64,000 nucleotides of DNA from Streptomyces sp. MMG1533 (lineage in GTDB: Bacteria > Actinomycetota > Actinomycetes > Streptomycetales > Streptomycetaceae), in assembly GCF_001279775.1 (NCBI RefSeq), contig NZ_LGDG01000232.1, forward strand, positions 1 through 64,000. Direction: 5' to 3'. Of this stretch, positions 32,162 through 40,232 are shown one piece after another (within the stretch, counting starts at the first letter, position 1; each line of letters starts with the position of its first letter). A program made the position numbers and the translations under genes. The notes under the pieces were generated by a model. The model saw only the letters and a list, made by a program, of their open reading frames with translations, did no database searches and had not been told where the DNA came from.

Positions 32162-32886
32162 GCGGCGGTCACCTCCCCGACCGCGGGCGCGACGGCCATC
32201 ACGGCGTGGAACAGCCGCAGCCGGCCGGGCCCGCCGATGACCTCGACCTCGCCGCCCAGCGGCAGGGTCAGCGCGCTGCCCGCCGCGAGCGCGACCTCGG
32301 TGCCGCTGCCTGCGGCGGTGCCCTCGCCCGCGAGGACGAACAGCACGTGCTCGGTGCCGTCGGCGGCCAGGGCGAGGCTCTCCCCCTCGTCCAGGGCGAG
32401 GGTGCGGATGGTGCGGAGGGGGCCGTCGAAGCTGACCGAGGGGTCGACGACGGTGTCCTCCCGCAGGAGGTGGACGGTGCTGCGGGGCATGGCGTTCTCC
32501 CGGTCGGACCGCCGTGCCCCGGTGAGCACGGCGTGGGTGTGCGGCGTCGACATCTCGACGACCAGCCAGTCGAGCCGTTCGGCCCCCGTGTTGCGCAGGC
32601 CGTGGGTGCTGCCCGTGCGGGTCAGGGCCATCGAGCCGGGGCCCACGGCGTGCGGCTCGCCGTCGAGAAGGAGTTCGCCCTCGCCGGTCAGGACGAAGTA
32701 GATCTCCTCGGTGCGGGTGTGCAGATGCTCCCCGCTGACCGCGCCGGGCGGCAGCGACGCCCACTCGACGGCCTCCCAGGAACCGTCCGTCCCGGTCCGC
32801 CGGGCCAGGCACTTCCAGTACGTCAGTCCCTCGGTGCCGTGGACTCCGTGGACCTCGGCCGCCTCCGAGACGTCGGCGACGATCAC
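32158..32886 (-). CDS. bicupin protein in the cyclitol operon
   Basis: 242 residues from GTG 32886. The N-terminal cupin is complete: LPPGAVSGEHLHTRTEEIYF and VLTGEGELLLDGEPHAVGPG, with metal ligands His55, His57 and Glu61-type spacing. The C-terminal cupin (LALAADGTEHVLFVLAGEGT; GSALTLPLGGEVEVIGGPG) is degenerate. The GTG overlaps the EEVS stop (GTGA, 32883-32886), giving tight coupling. Cupin isomerases and dioxygenases occur in sugar pathways; the reaction here is unknown. Confidence 0.78.
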   Translation of the reverse strand: MIVADVSEAAEVHGVHGTEGLTYWKCLARRTGTDGSWEAVEWASLPPGAVSGEHLHTRTEEIYFVLTGEGELLLDGEPHAVGPGSMALTRTGSTHGLRNTGAERLDWLVVEMSTPHTHAVLTGARRSDRENAMPRSTVHLLREDTVVDPSVSFDGPLRTIRTLALDEGESLALAADGTEHVLFVLAGEGTAAGSGTEVALAAGSALTLPLGGEVEVIGGPGRLRLFHAVMAVAPAVGEVTAA

Positions 32887-34100
32887 GCCGCCTCCTCGAG
32901 CACCGCGCCGCGGCGGCCGGCCGTGCCGAGGGTGCGCAGGTCGTCGATGGCGGCGGCCAGTTCGGCGGGGGTGACGTCGTTGACGAAGGCCGCTTCGCCG
33001 ATGCCGACCGGCAGCGGCAGCCGCTGCCTGCCGTCCCGGTGGCGGACCGTGTCGGCGAGGGCGCGGGCGAGCAGCCCGGGCTCCAACAGGTCGTTCCAGG
33101 TGGGCAGTTCGAGGGCGTCCATGACCGCGAGGATCCGGTCGCGGTCGGCGGCGCTCACCATGCCCCGGCGGGCGGCCATGACGGTGGTCAGCGCCATGTC
33201 GACGCACACCGCCTCGCCGTGCAGCAGCGCCGGCAGGGCGTGCATCTCGATGGTGGGGCTGAAGGTGTGCCCGTAGTCGACGACTCGTTCCAGCTGGGCC
33301 TCCCACAGGTTGGGCTGGAGCTCCTCCAGCATGCTGTGGATGGCCCGCTGGACGACCTCGCAGGCCGTCCGGCCCGCGCCCCAGCGGCTGCCCTGGAGCC
33401 GGTTCTCGATCAGCGACGGCCCGTGCGCCTCCAGCAGGTCGAACAGGCGGGCGTCCTTGATGAGGGCCATCTTGAGGATCTCCGCCAGGCCGTTGGAGAT
33501 GTGCCGGCGGTCCACGGTGGCCAGGAACGAACGGTCGAGCAGGGTCAGCGAGGCCGGGAAGTAGGTCCCCAGGCGGTTCTTGTGCCCGTTGAAGTTGACG
33601 CCGGTCTTCACGCCGACACCGGCGTCCACCAGCCCGATGAGGGTGGTGGGCACCCGCACGACGGGGGTGCCGCGCCGGTACAGGCTCGCCACCAGTCCGA
33701 CGATGTCCATCAGGACCCCGCCGCCGATCGCGATCAGCGGCTCGCGGCGCCGGTCGATGCTGAACGCGTCCAGGGCCCGCACGATGTCCTCGAGGGTCGC
33801 CAACTCCTTGAGGGTCTCGTCGACTTCCACCACGTGCATCCGGTAGTCGACCCGGTGGTGGTCGAGGTAGGCGCGGATCCGCTCGCCGTGCAGCCGCTCC
33901 ACGTGCGCGTCGATGACGACGAAACGGCGCCGGTTGCCGCCGGTGACGGAGGCCGGTTCCAGCAGGGCCTCGTCCGCCGGGTCGAAGGCGTCGTCGCACA
34001 TCCTGATCTCGTAGCTGACCGGTTTCACCGCGTTGACCTGCCAGACGTCCACCTGCGCACTGCGGGTGAAAAGGCCCGTCGGCGCGTTGTCCCGAGTCAT
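32883..34100 (-). CDS. sedoheptulose 7-phosphate cyclase, 2-epi-5-epi-valiolone synthase type
   Basis: 405 residues, dehydroquinate-synthase fold. NAD-binding IAIGGGVLMDIVGLVASLYR (124-143) is followed by the cyclase signature RRGTPVVRVPTTLIGLVDAG and VGVKTGVNFNGHKNRLGTYF (142-181). Metal ligands are Glu207 (GLAEILKMAL) and the His residues in DYGHTFSPTIE and LHGEAVCVDM. The VDAGVGVKTGVNFNGHKNR stretch fits EEVS enzymes such as AcbC, ValA and CetA rather than dehydroquinate or desoxy-inosose synthases. It converts sedoheptulose 7-phosphate to 2-epi-5-epi-valiolone, the first step to C7-cyclitols. It leads a four-gene overlapping unit. Confidence 0.92.
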   Translation of the reverse strand: MTRDNAPTGLFTRSAQVDVWQVNAVKPVSYEIRMCDDAFDPADEALLEPASVTGGNRRRFVVIDAHVERLHGERIRAYLDHHRVDYRMHVVEVDETLKELATLEDIVRALDAFSIDRRREPLIAIGGGVLMDIVGLVASLYRRGTPVVRVPTTLIGLVDAGVGVKTGVNFNGHKNRLGTYFPASLTLLDRSFLATVDRRHISNGLAEILKMALIKDARLFDLLEAHGPSLIENRLQGSRWGAGRTACEVVQRAIHSMLEELQPNLWEAQLERVVDYGHTFSPTIEMHALPALLHGEAVCVDMALTTVMAARRGMVSAADRDRILAVMDALELPTWNDLLEPGLLARALADTVRHRDGRQRLPLPVGIGEAAFVNDVTPAELAAAIDDLRTLGTAGRRGAVLEEAA

Positions 34101-34169
34101 GCTGCCTCCACAGAGTTATTGCTGAGGTTTTCCGTAATTCCGGCCTGCGTCCACTGCGTCCACTGCATT

Positions 34170-34201
34170 CAGGCATTCGGACATCCAGGCATTCGGACAT
34201 T
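34170..34201. repeat. 16-bp direct repeat in the EEVS promoter region
   Basis: CAGGCATTCGGACATC at 34170-34185 is repeated as CAGGCATTCGGACATT at 34186-34201. A shorter GCGTCCACT repeat lies just beside it (around 34148 and 34157). It sits about 70-100 bp upstream of the EEVS start in the 154-bp gap after the kinase gene. Possible activator or repressor sites. Confidence 0.6.
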
Positions 34202-34254
34202 CACAGTCCAGCAGGCGACGAATACACTGGGCAAGTAATTCGAGAAGCCGCCCG

Positions 34255-35298
34255 CTACTTTGTCAGAAACGACATCTCGGCATGGTGCCGCTTTACGAGC
34301 AGCCGCCCCATTCCGACGAGGCAGTGGTCGTCGTCGGGTGCGCCGAGAGCGAGCATGTCGCGGATCTCCGGTTCGGTGAGCCCGAAGCAGCCCACACGCA
34401 GGAGTTCTTCCGCGAGGACGTCGAGGAAACGCTCGCCGACGGCGAGTGCGAATCCGCCGACGAACACATAGCGGCGTATCCCGGCGGCGAGGAACACCGA
34501 ACTCACCGCGGTGGCCAGATGGGCCACGCCCGTCCGCACCACCGCGACGGCGAAGGGGTCGCCCTCGCGGGCGGCCCGGGCGAGCTGCCGGTTGGTGATG
34601 TCGTCCGGCTGCGGCGGCGTCGCCGTACCGGCGCACAGCTCGGCCAGCCGGGACACGGCGAACGCCCCCGGCTCGGCGCGGGCGGCCCTGCGGGCGGCGG
34701 CCAGCATGCCGCGGCCCGAGGCCAGCGCGCCGAGGTGGCCGCGGCCGCCGCAGTCGCAGCGGGGCGCGTCCGGCGCCGGGTCGCACAGCAGGTGTCCCAG
34801 CTCGCCGCCGTGGCCGCCGGCGTCGACCAGGACGTCGTCACCGACGTAGATCTTGTTGCTGATGCCGGAGCTGACGGTGAACAGGCAGAACGCGGGACCG
34901 CCCGGATCGGCGTACCGCCAGGCCGCGGCGGTCGTGTCGTTGACGACGGTCACCGGCATCCCCGTACGTTCCCGCAGCAGCCGGGCCAACGGCAGCGCGG
35001 GACCGCCGCCGCCCCACACGGTGGGCGCCCCGGTGACGGTCCCGTCGCCGGTGACCGGCCCGGCGAACGCGACCCCGACGGCCACCGCACCGAGCCCCTC
35101 GGCGCTCCCGCGCGCCAGCTCGATCTCCTCGACGAGCTGCTCGACGACCGAGCTCTGCACGTCCGTGACGTCCTCGGCGTCGAGCCCTCCGGTGCCACGC
35201 ACCGGAACCCGTCGTACACCGGTCAGGGCCTGGGCCTCTGCGTCCCAGCACGCGGTCCGCAGGGTGGTGCCACCGACGTCGGCGACTATGCAGCGCAT
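34255..35298 (-). CDS. ROK-family sugar/cyclitol kinase
   Basis: 347 residues from ATG 35298. The N-terminal phosphate-binding motif is IVADVGGTTLRTACWD; the catalytic Asp is in VTVVNDTTAAAWRYA; the ROK region is GGHGGELGHLLCDP followed by CDCGGRGHLGALASGRG. The usual CxCGxxGCxE zinc motif is altered (third Cys replaced by His). ROK kinases related to glucokinase, such as ValC/AcbM, phosphorylate the C7 hydroxyl of valiolone-type cyclitols; that role fits next to EEVS. Glucokinase activity remains the alternative. Confidence 0.85.
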   Translation of the reverse strand: MRCIVADVGGTTLRTACWDAEAQALTGVRRVPVRGTGGLDAEDVTDVQSSVVEQLVEEIELARGSAEGLGAVAVGVAFAGPVTGDGTVTGAPTVWGGGGPALPLARLLRERTGMPVTVVNDTTAAAWRYADPGGPAFCLFTVSSGISNKIYVGDDVLVDAGGHGGELGHLLCDPAPDAPRCDCGGRGHLGALASGRGMLAAARRAARAEPGAFAVSRLAELCAGTATPPQPDDITNRQLARAAREGDPFAVAVVRTGVAHLATAVSSVFLAAGIRRYVFVGGFALAVGERFLDVLAEELLRVGCFGLTEPEIRDMLALGAPDDDHCLVGMGRLLVKRHHAEMSFLTK

Positions 35299-35339
35299 GG
35301 GGCTCCTTCTGGAAGTGGGGGTCGAGGTGGGCGCGGGTA

Positions 35340-35798
35340 CGGGGCCGAGTCCGGGGGGGCGGTGGTGCTGCGCGCCGCGCGCCGCGCGTGGGGCCGGTCC
35401 GGGCCACGGGTCGGGGCGGGTACGGGGCGGGTACGGGGCCGAGTCTGGGTGCGGTGGTGCTGCGCGGAGCGCGCCGCGCGTGGGGCCGGTCCGGACCCCG
35501 GGTCGGGGCCGATCGGAGCAGGTCGGGGCGGGTCGGGGCGGAGGCCCACGGCCGCCCACCCCGGCGCGCTGTCGTCATGCACCGGACCACCGGCCCGCCT
35601 CCGGGGGCGTCGCTCCGCCGCGGGGTACGGGGCGGAGTCCGACGGTCGGTGATGCTGCGCGCCGCGCGTGGCACCGGTTCGACCCGGGGGCCGCCCGGGG
35701 CGGCTCGGAGGCGGCTCGGGGGCGGCTCGGAGGACCACGGCCGCCCGCCTCGGCGCCCCGCCGTCATGCACCGGACCACCGGCCCCGCCGCCGCGGCG
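35340..35798. repeat. degenerate GC-rich repeats between kinase and MFS genes
   Basis: This 500-bp gap has no gene. It holds two rough copies of a segment with GTGGTGCTGCGCG and CGCGTGGGGCCGGTCCG (near 35360 and 35450). There are also two copies of an 80-bp segment (about 35550 and 35730) sharing CCCACGGCCGCCC/ACCACGGCCGCCC and GTCATGCACCGGACCACCGG. The second copy runs into the end of the MFS gene. GC is extreme; frames through it look like shadows. Confidence 0.6.
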
Positions 35799-37151
35799 TC
35801 ACTCGCCGACGCACCGCGCCGCCTCCCGCCGCCCGGCGGAACCGGCACCGGAACCGGCCGGCGCGGTCGGCTCGGCGTCGCCGCTGCCGGCCGGCCCGGC
35901 GTGTGCGGCGGCCGCCCCGTCGCCGTCACCGGCTTCGACGAGGGGCCGCCGCTCCTGCCCGGACCCCTCCGCCGGGCGGGTCCGCAAGCCGCGCTGACGT
36001 GCCCACATGGGGGCGATGACCAGCAGGGCGACGGCCGCGGCGGCGCAGCCCGCGGAGGTGACGGAGCGGGCGCCCCAGCCCTGGTCCATGACCGCGCCGC
36101 CGAGCCAGGCGCCGAAGCCGTTGCCGAGGTTGAAGGCGGAGACGTTCGCGGACAGGGCGAGCAGGGGCGCGGACGCGGCCAGGGCGAGGACGCGCGACTG
36201 GAGGACGGGGATGATGGAGAACCCCGCCGCCCCGAACAGGAGCAGCACGGCGGCTGCCGGCCAGCGGTGGGGCGCCACGGCCCAGAACAGCGCCAGCACC
36301 GCCACCAGCGCGGTCAGGCACAGCACCGCGCCCCGCGTCGGGTCCCGGTCGGCGAGCCTGCCGCCGGCCAGGTTGCCCAGGACGGCACCGATCCCGAACA
36401 CCGCGAGCAGCACGCTCATCGCGCCCGCCGGGAAACCCGAGACGTCCCGCATCAGGGGCGCCAGATAGGTCGAGGTGGTGAACACCGCGCCCTGCGCCAG
36501 CACCGTGACCGCCATCGACGCCAACACCGCGGGCCGGCACATCACCCGCACCTCGTCCCGCACCGAGCCGCCCGGCGCCCCGGTCCCCGCGCCGTCGTCG
36601 GCGCCGATCCGGCCCGGTACGGCGAGCAGGACCAGCACGATCGAGGCGACCGCGGTGACGGCGAGCGCGGCGAACGTGGCCCGCCACCCCCACCGCTGGC
36701 CGACCAACGTGCCCAGCGGCGAGCCGAGGATGTTCGCGAGGTTGAAGCCCAGGGACACCTGCGCGATCGCCGTCGCCTGCCGGTCCGGCGGTGACATACG
36801 GGCGGCGACCAGACCGGCCATCGCCACGAACGTGCCGTGGGCGAGCGAGGCGACGATGCGGGCGCCCATCAGCGTCGCGTAGTTCGCGGCGAGGAAACTG
36901 CCGACGTTGCCGGCCAGGAACACCGCCATCAGGCCCACCATCAGCGCCTTGCGCGGCACCCTCAGAGTGAGCAGCGTGATCACCGGGCCGCCGAGGGCGA
37001 CGCCCACCGCGTACCCGGTGACCAGCAGGCCGGCCGACGGGACGGAGACACCGAGGCCGTCCGCCACGTCGGGCAGAATTCCGGCGATGGCGATCTCGGC
37101 GGTCCCCACGCAGAACACGCACAACATCAGAGCGAAAACGGGCAACGGCAT
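35799..37151 (-). CDS. MFS transporter of the sugar-efflux/AraJ type
   Basis: About 450 residues from ATG 37151 (a longer frame starts at 37214). Twelve spans are visible, with PLPVFALMLCVFCVGTAEIA in helix 1, VALGGPVITLLTLRVPRKAL (motif A region), and LGFNLANILGSPLGTLVGQR in helix 5. The C-terminal 60 residues are a cytoplasmic Gly/Ala/Glu-rich tail. The pattern matches the Ydhp/AraJ-like group. It lies upstream of the kinase on the same strand and is divergent from the phosphatase operon, so export of the cyclitol product is likely. Confidence 0.85.
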   Translation of the reverse strand: MPLPVFALMLCVFCVGTAEIAIAGILPDVADGLGVSVPSAGLLVTGYAVGVALGGPVITLLTLRVPRKALMVGLMAVFLAGNVGSFLAANYATLMGARIVASLAHGTFVAMAGLVAARMSPPDRQATAIAQVSLGFNLANILGSPLGTLVGQRWGWRATFAALAVTAVASIVLVLLAVPGRIGADDGAGTGAPGGSVRDEVRVMCRPAVLASMAVTVLAQGAVFTTSTYLAPLMRDVSGFPAGAMSVLLAVFGIGAVLGNLAGGRLADRDPTRGAVLCLTALVAVLALFWAVAPHRWPAAAVLLLFGAAGFSIIPVLQSRVLALAASAPLLALSANVSAFNLGNGFGAWLGGAVMDQGWGARSVTSAGCAAAAVALLVIAPMWARQRGLRTRPAEGSGQERRPLVEAGDGDGAAAAHAGPAGSGDAEPTAPAGSGAGSAGRREAARCVGE

Positions 37152-37296
37152 GGGGGCGACTCCGGTAATTCGCCGAACAAATCCGGGGTCAATAATGGAG
37201 TCCGGCAACGCCATGGGTCACGCCGAAAACTGACACAGTCCCTGTGGGGGACGTCATGACCGGCGCGCGTTGTCCGCGGGGAACGGGTCCCTTTAT

Positions 37297-37382
37297 GGTC
37301 GAACGAGCCGGTTACGGTCCAACGAGCCGGCCGCCCGATATTGCCCGGCAGCATCCCATTGCCGGGCGGCATCCCATTGCCG
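37297..37382. promoter_or_regulatory. two pairs of direct repeats in the divergent MFS/phosphatase promoter region
   Basis: GGTCGAACGAGCCGG (37297-37311) recurs as GGTCCAACGAGCCGG at 37316-37330, a 19-bp step. GCATCCCATTGCCG (37351-37364) recurs exactly at 37369-37382, an 18-bp step. Both pairs lie in the 314-bp spacer between divergent halves of the cyclitol cluster. That spacer holds no other gene. Likely regulator sites. Confidence 0.55.
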
Positions 37383-37465
37383 CGCAACCACTTCGGCAAC
37401 ACCCCTGCAACATACCGGCAAACATTCCGCACTTCTGTGCCCCAGCCAAGTTCGAGGAGGCTCCC

Positions 37466-38197
37466 TTGTCCGTCGGGGGAAAGTCAGCGACCACGACAAT
37501 TCCCGTGCGTGCCGTGCTGTTCGACCTGGACGGCGTGCTGGTGCACTCCGCAACCGTCGTCGAACGCTCCTGGGCCGACTGGGCCCGTCGGCAGGGACTG
37601 GACGCGGACGAGGTGCTCGCCACCTGCCACGGCCGCCCGTCCGTGGAGACCATCGCACTCCTCGCGCCGCATCTGGACGCCGCCGCCGAGGCCGTCGCCC
37701 TGGAGGCCGAACAGGCCGCCGACACCGAGGGCCTGACGGCCTGCCAGGGCGCCGCCGAGCTGATCGCCGCCCTGGACAGCGGCGCGTACAGGGCACCGGT
37801 GCCGTGGGCCGTGGTGACCTCCGGCACCCGCCCGCTGGCGTCCGCCCGCCTGGCCGCCGTCGGCCACCGCCAACCGGACGTCTTCGTCACCGCCGACGCC
37901 GTCACCCGCGGCAAGCCCGACCCGGAGGGCTACCTCACCGCGGCCCGCGCCCTCGGCGTCGACCCGCGCGAGTGCGTCGTCGTCGAGGACGCCGAACCCG
38001 GCGCCCGCGCGGGCCACGCCGCCGGCGCCGCGGTGATCGGCGTGGCGGGCGGCACCCTCACGGGCACGGAACCGACCCTCGCCACGTTCGTGGACACCCT
38101 CGCCCTGCTCACCCTGGACCGCGACCCGGCGACCGGCGGGGCACGGCTGCTCACGAGCACGCACCCGCACACCCCTGCGCACGAAAGGGTCGGGTGA
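37466..38197 (+). CDS. HAD-superfamily phosphatase (beta-phosphoglucomutase-like)
   Basis: 243 residues from TTG 37466, chosen for its strong GAGGAGG site 5 nt upstream; a GTG lies 39 bp further on. HAD motifs are LFDLDGVLVHS (nucleophile Asp20 and Asp22), WAVVTSGTRP (motif II Thr/Ser), RGKPDPEGYL (motif III Lys), and VVVEDAEPGARAG (motif IV). The cap domain lies between motifs I and II. It probably removes phosphate from a cyclitol phosphate made by the ROK kinase. It starts a plus-strand operon and overlaps the next gene by 4 bp. Confidence 0.88.
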   Translation: MSVGGKSATTTIPVRAVLFDLDGVLVHSATVVERSWADWARRQGLDADEVLATCHGRPSVETIALLAPHLDAAAEAVALEAEQAADTEGLTACQGAAELIAALDSGAYRAPVPWAVVTSGTRPLASARLAAVGHRQPDVFVTADAVTRGKPDPEGYLTAARALGVDPRECVVVEDAEPGARAGHAAGAAVIGVAGGTLTGTEPTLATFVDTLALLTLDRDPATGGARLLTSTHPHTPAHERVG

Positions 38198-39135
38198 TCC
38201 CCGTGAGTGCCACACCTCGTCATATCGCCGTCGTCGGCCGCGGTCTCATCGGCTCCGCCCTCACCGCCGCCCTCCGCCGCGACGCGGCCACCGTGCACAC
38301 GGTCGCCCGCAGCGGCGCCCGTACGGCCCACCACGAGCCGTGCGACCTGGGCACCGGGCACGGCCGCGACGCCCTGCGCGCCGCCCTCCGCAGGTGGCAG
38401 CCGGACCGGGTCGTCCTCACCCACGGCCCGAGCGACGTGACCTGGATGGAGGCCCACCCCGAGGACGCGGCCGAGGCGCACGCCGGCCTCGCCCGGGCGG
38501 TGGCCGAGGAGTTCGGCCCCAGGATCCTGCTGGTCTCGACCGACAACGTCTACCCCGGCACCGAACCCCTGCGCACCCCCGCCGACCCGCCGGCCCCCGC
38601 CAACGTCTACGGCCACGTCAAACTGGCCGCCGAACAGGCCGTACTCGACGCGGGCGGCCACGTCGTGCGGGTCAGCCTCGTCTACGGCGGCTGGTCCCCG
38701 CCCGGACAACGCGTCACCTTCGCCGAGCGCTGCCTGACCGCCGCCCTCGCCGGACAGCCCCTGGCCGCGCCGGAGGACCAGTGGTTCACCCCCGTCCACC
38801 TGGACGACGTCACCACCGTCCTGCGGGCGATGTGCGGCCCGGGCGTCGACCGCAGGGCCGTGGAGCCCCTGTCGCACCTCTCCGGCCCCCGCCAGCTCAG
38901 CCGCCACGACTTCGCCTTCGCCGCGTACCGCCTGGCGGGCGCCGACGAGACCCTGGCCACCCCGGTGCCGCGCGCGGAGAGCGAGTGGGCCAGCCGTCCC
39001 CGCTACTCCTCCCTGCACTGCGACGACTTCGCCCCGGTCACCGGCATCCCCGGCTGGCAGCCCGCCGACGTCACCGACGGCCTGCGCACCATGCTGACCA
39101 CCGCGCCGGCCCTCGCCGAGGCGGTGACCCGATGA
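38194..39135 (+). CDS. extended SDR / RmlD-like NAD(P)-dependent reductase
   Basis: 313 residues from GTG 38194, whose GTGA overlaps the HAD stop; a second GTG lies 9 bp later. The Rossmann motif is VVGRGLIGSALTAAL (GxxGxxG), and the catalytic pair is in NVYGHVKLAAEQAV (YxxxK), with STDNVYPG before it. The layout resembles dTDP-4-dehydrorhamnose reductases. It may reduce or epimerise a keto-cyclitol. No nucleotide-sugar genes are nearby, so the substrate is probably not an NDP-sugar. Confidence 0.85.
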   Translation: MIPVSATPRHIAVVGRGLIGSALTAALRRDAATVHTVARSGARTAHHEPCDLGTGHGRDALRAALRRWQPDRVVLTHGPSDVTWMEAHPEDAAEAHAGLARAVAEEFGPRILLVSTDNVYPGTEPLRTPADPPAPANVYGHVKLAAEQAVLDAGGHVVRVSLVYGGWSPPGQRVTFAERCLTAALAGQPLAAPEDQWFTPVHLDDVTTVLRAMCGPGVDRRAVEPLSHLSGPRQLSRHDFAFAAYRLAGADETLATPVPRAESEWASRPRYSSLHCDDFAPVTGIPGWQPADVTDGLRTMLTTAPALAEAVTR

Positions 39136-40193
39136 CCGGCGCCTCCGTGCCCCCGTCCATGACCGCCCTGCTGCTCACCGGCCCCGAAAGGGTCCGGACG
39201 GCGGAGGTCGCGACCCCCGAACTGCGCCCCGGACACTGCCTGGTGGCCGTCCGCTACGTCGGCCTGTGCGGCACCGACCTCGGCTTCTGGGACGGCTCCA
39301 GCAACTACGTGCACGACGGCCTCAAGAACTACCCGTTCGTCCCCGGCCACGAGTGGAGCGGCCAGGTCGTGGCCGTCGCCGACGACATCGACGGCATCGA
39401 CGGCATCGACGGCATCGACGAGATACGTGTCGGCGAGCGCGTGACGGGGCACAACTTCCGCCCCTGCGGCGCCTGTTCGCACTGCGCGGAAGGCCGCATC
39501 GCCTCCTGCCCGCGGCGCAGCGAGATGGGCGTCCTCGGCCCGGAACCCGGCGCCGCCGCCCAGTACCTGCACGTGCCCGCGCACACCCTGGTGCGGCTGC
39601 CGGACCAGGTCACCGACCAGGAAGCCGCCCTGCTGGAACCGTGCAGCGCCGCCATGCACGCCGTCGACCGGCTCGGCATCGACGCCACCGACCGGGTGGC
39701 CGTCCTCGGCGGCGGCACCCTGGGCCTGGCCGCCGCCCAACTCGCCCGCGCCCGGGGCGCGAAGGTCCACCTCTACGACCCCGCCGCACCCGCCCGCGCC
39801 CTCGCGACGGAGCTCGGCCTCGACACCGACCCGCCCGAGAACGCCCCGCACGGCACGTTCACCGCCGTCATCGAGGCATCCGGCGCACCGGCCGCCGTAC
39901 GCGCCACACCCCTGCTGTGCGCGCACGGCGCCCGCGTGGCCCAACTGGGCACCCCGCACCACGCGGTCGACGGCATGCCCACGGCGGAACTCGTCCTGCG
40001 CGACATCACCCTGCACGGCGTGCTGTCCGGCATCGCGCACTGGAAACCCCTGCTCGACGCCGTCGCCTCGGGCGCGCTGCGACTGTCCCCGCTCATCGAC
40101 GCCGTCCTGCCGTACGACCGTCCCCGGGACGCCTATCTCAGGCTCGCGGACGGCGGCCGTACCCGGCCCAAGGTGCTGCTCAAGCTGAGCTGA
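39132..40193 (+). CDS. zinc-dependent alcohol/polyol dehydrogenase
   Basis: 353 residues from ATG 39132, overlapping the previous stop by 4 bp. It has catalytic-zinc Cys in YVGLCGTDLGFWD and His in PFVPGHEWSGQVVAV; structural zinc in CGACSHCAEGRIASC; and an NAD Rossmann fold AVLGGGTLGLAAAQLARARG. A DIDGIDGIDGID repeat (about residues 86-97), from a GACGGCATC microsatellite, lengthens a surface loop. It resembles sorbitol/threonine dehydrogenases and the cyclitol dehydrogenases of acarbose-type clusters. It probably oxidises a cyclitol hydroxyl. Confidence 0.88.
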   Translation: MTGASVPPSMTALLLTGPERVRTAEVATPELRPGHCLVAVRYVGLCGTDLGFWDGSSNYVHDGLKNYPFVPGHEWSGQVVAVADDIDGIDGIDGIDEIRVGERVTGHNFRPCGACSHCAEGRIASCPRRSEMGVLGPEPGAAAQYLHVPAHTLVRLPDQVTDQEAALLEPCSAAMHAVDRLGIDATDRVAVLGGGTLGLAAAQLARARGAKVHLYDPAAPARALATELGLDTDPPENAPHGTFTAVIEASGAPAAVRATPLLCAHGARVAQLGTPHHAVDGMPTAELVLRDITLHGVLSGIAHWKPLLDAVASGALRLSPLIDAVLPYDRPRDAYLRLADGGRTRPKVLLKLS

Positions 40194-40232
40194 CCCGCCC
40201 CCACCACCCTTCGACGACACCCAAGGAAAGTC

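Noticed and set aside
32883..34100. housekeeping 3-dehydroquinate synthase
   Set aside because: The VDAGVGVKTGVNFNGHKNR signature and surrounding kinase, VOC and dehydrogenase genes fit the EEVS branch; no shikimate genes are near.
38193..39135. NDP-sugar (dTDP-rhamnose) pathway
   Set aside because: The RmlD-like reductase has no RmlA/B/C partners or glycosyltransferase in the cluster.
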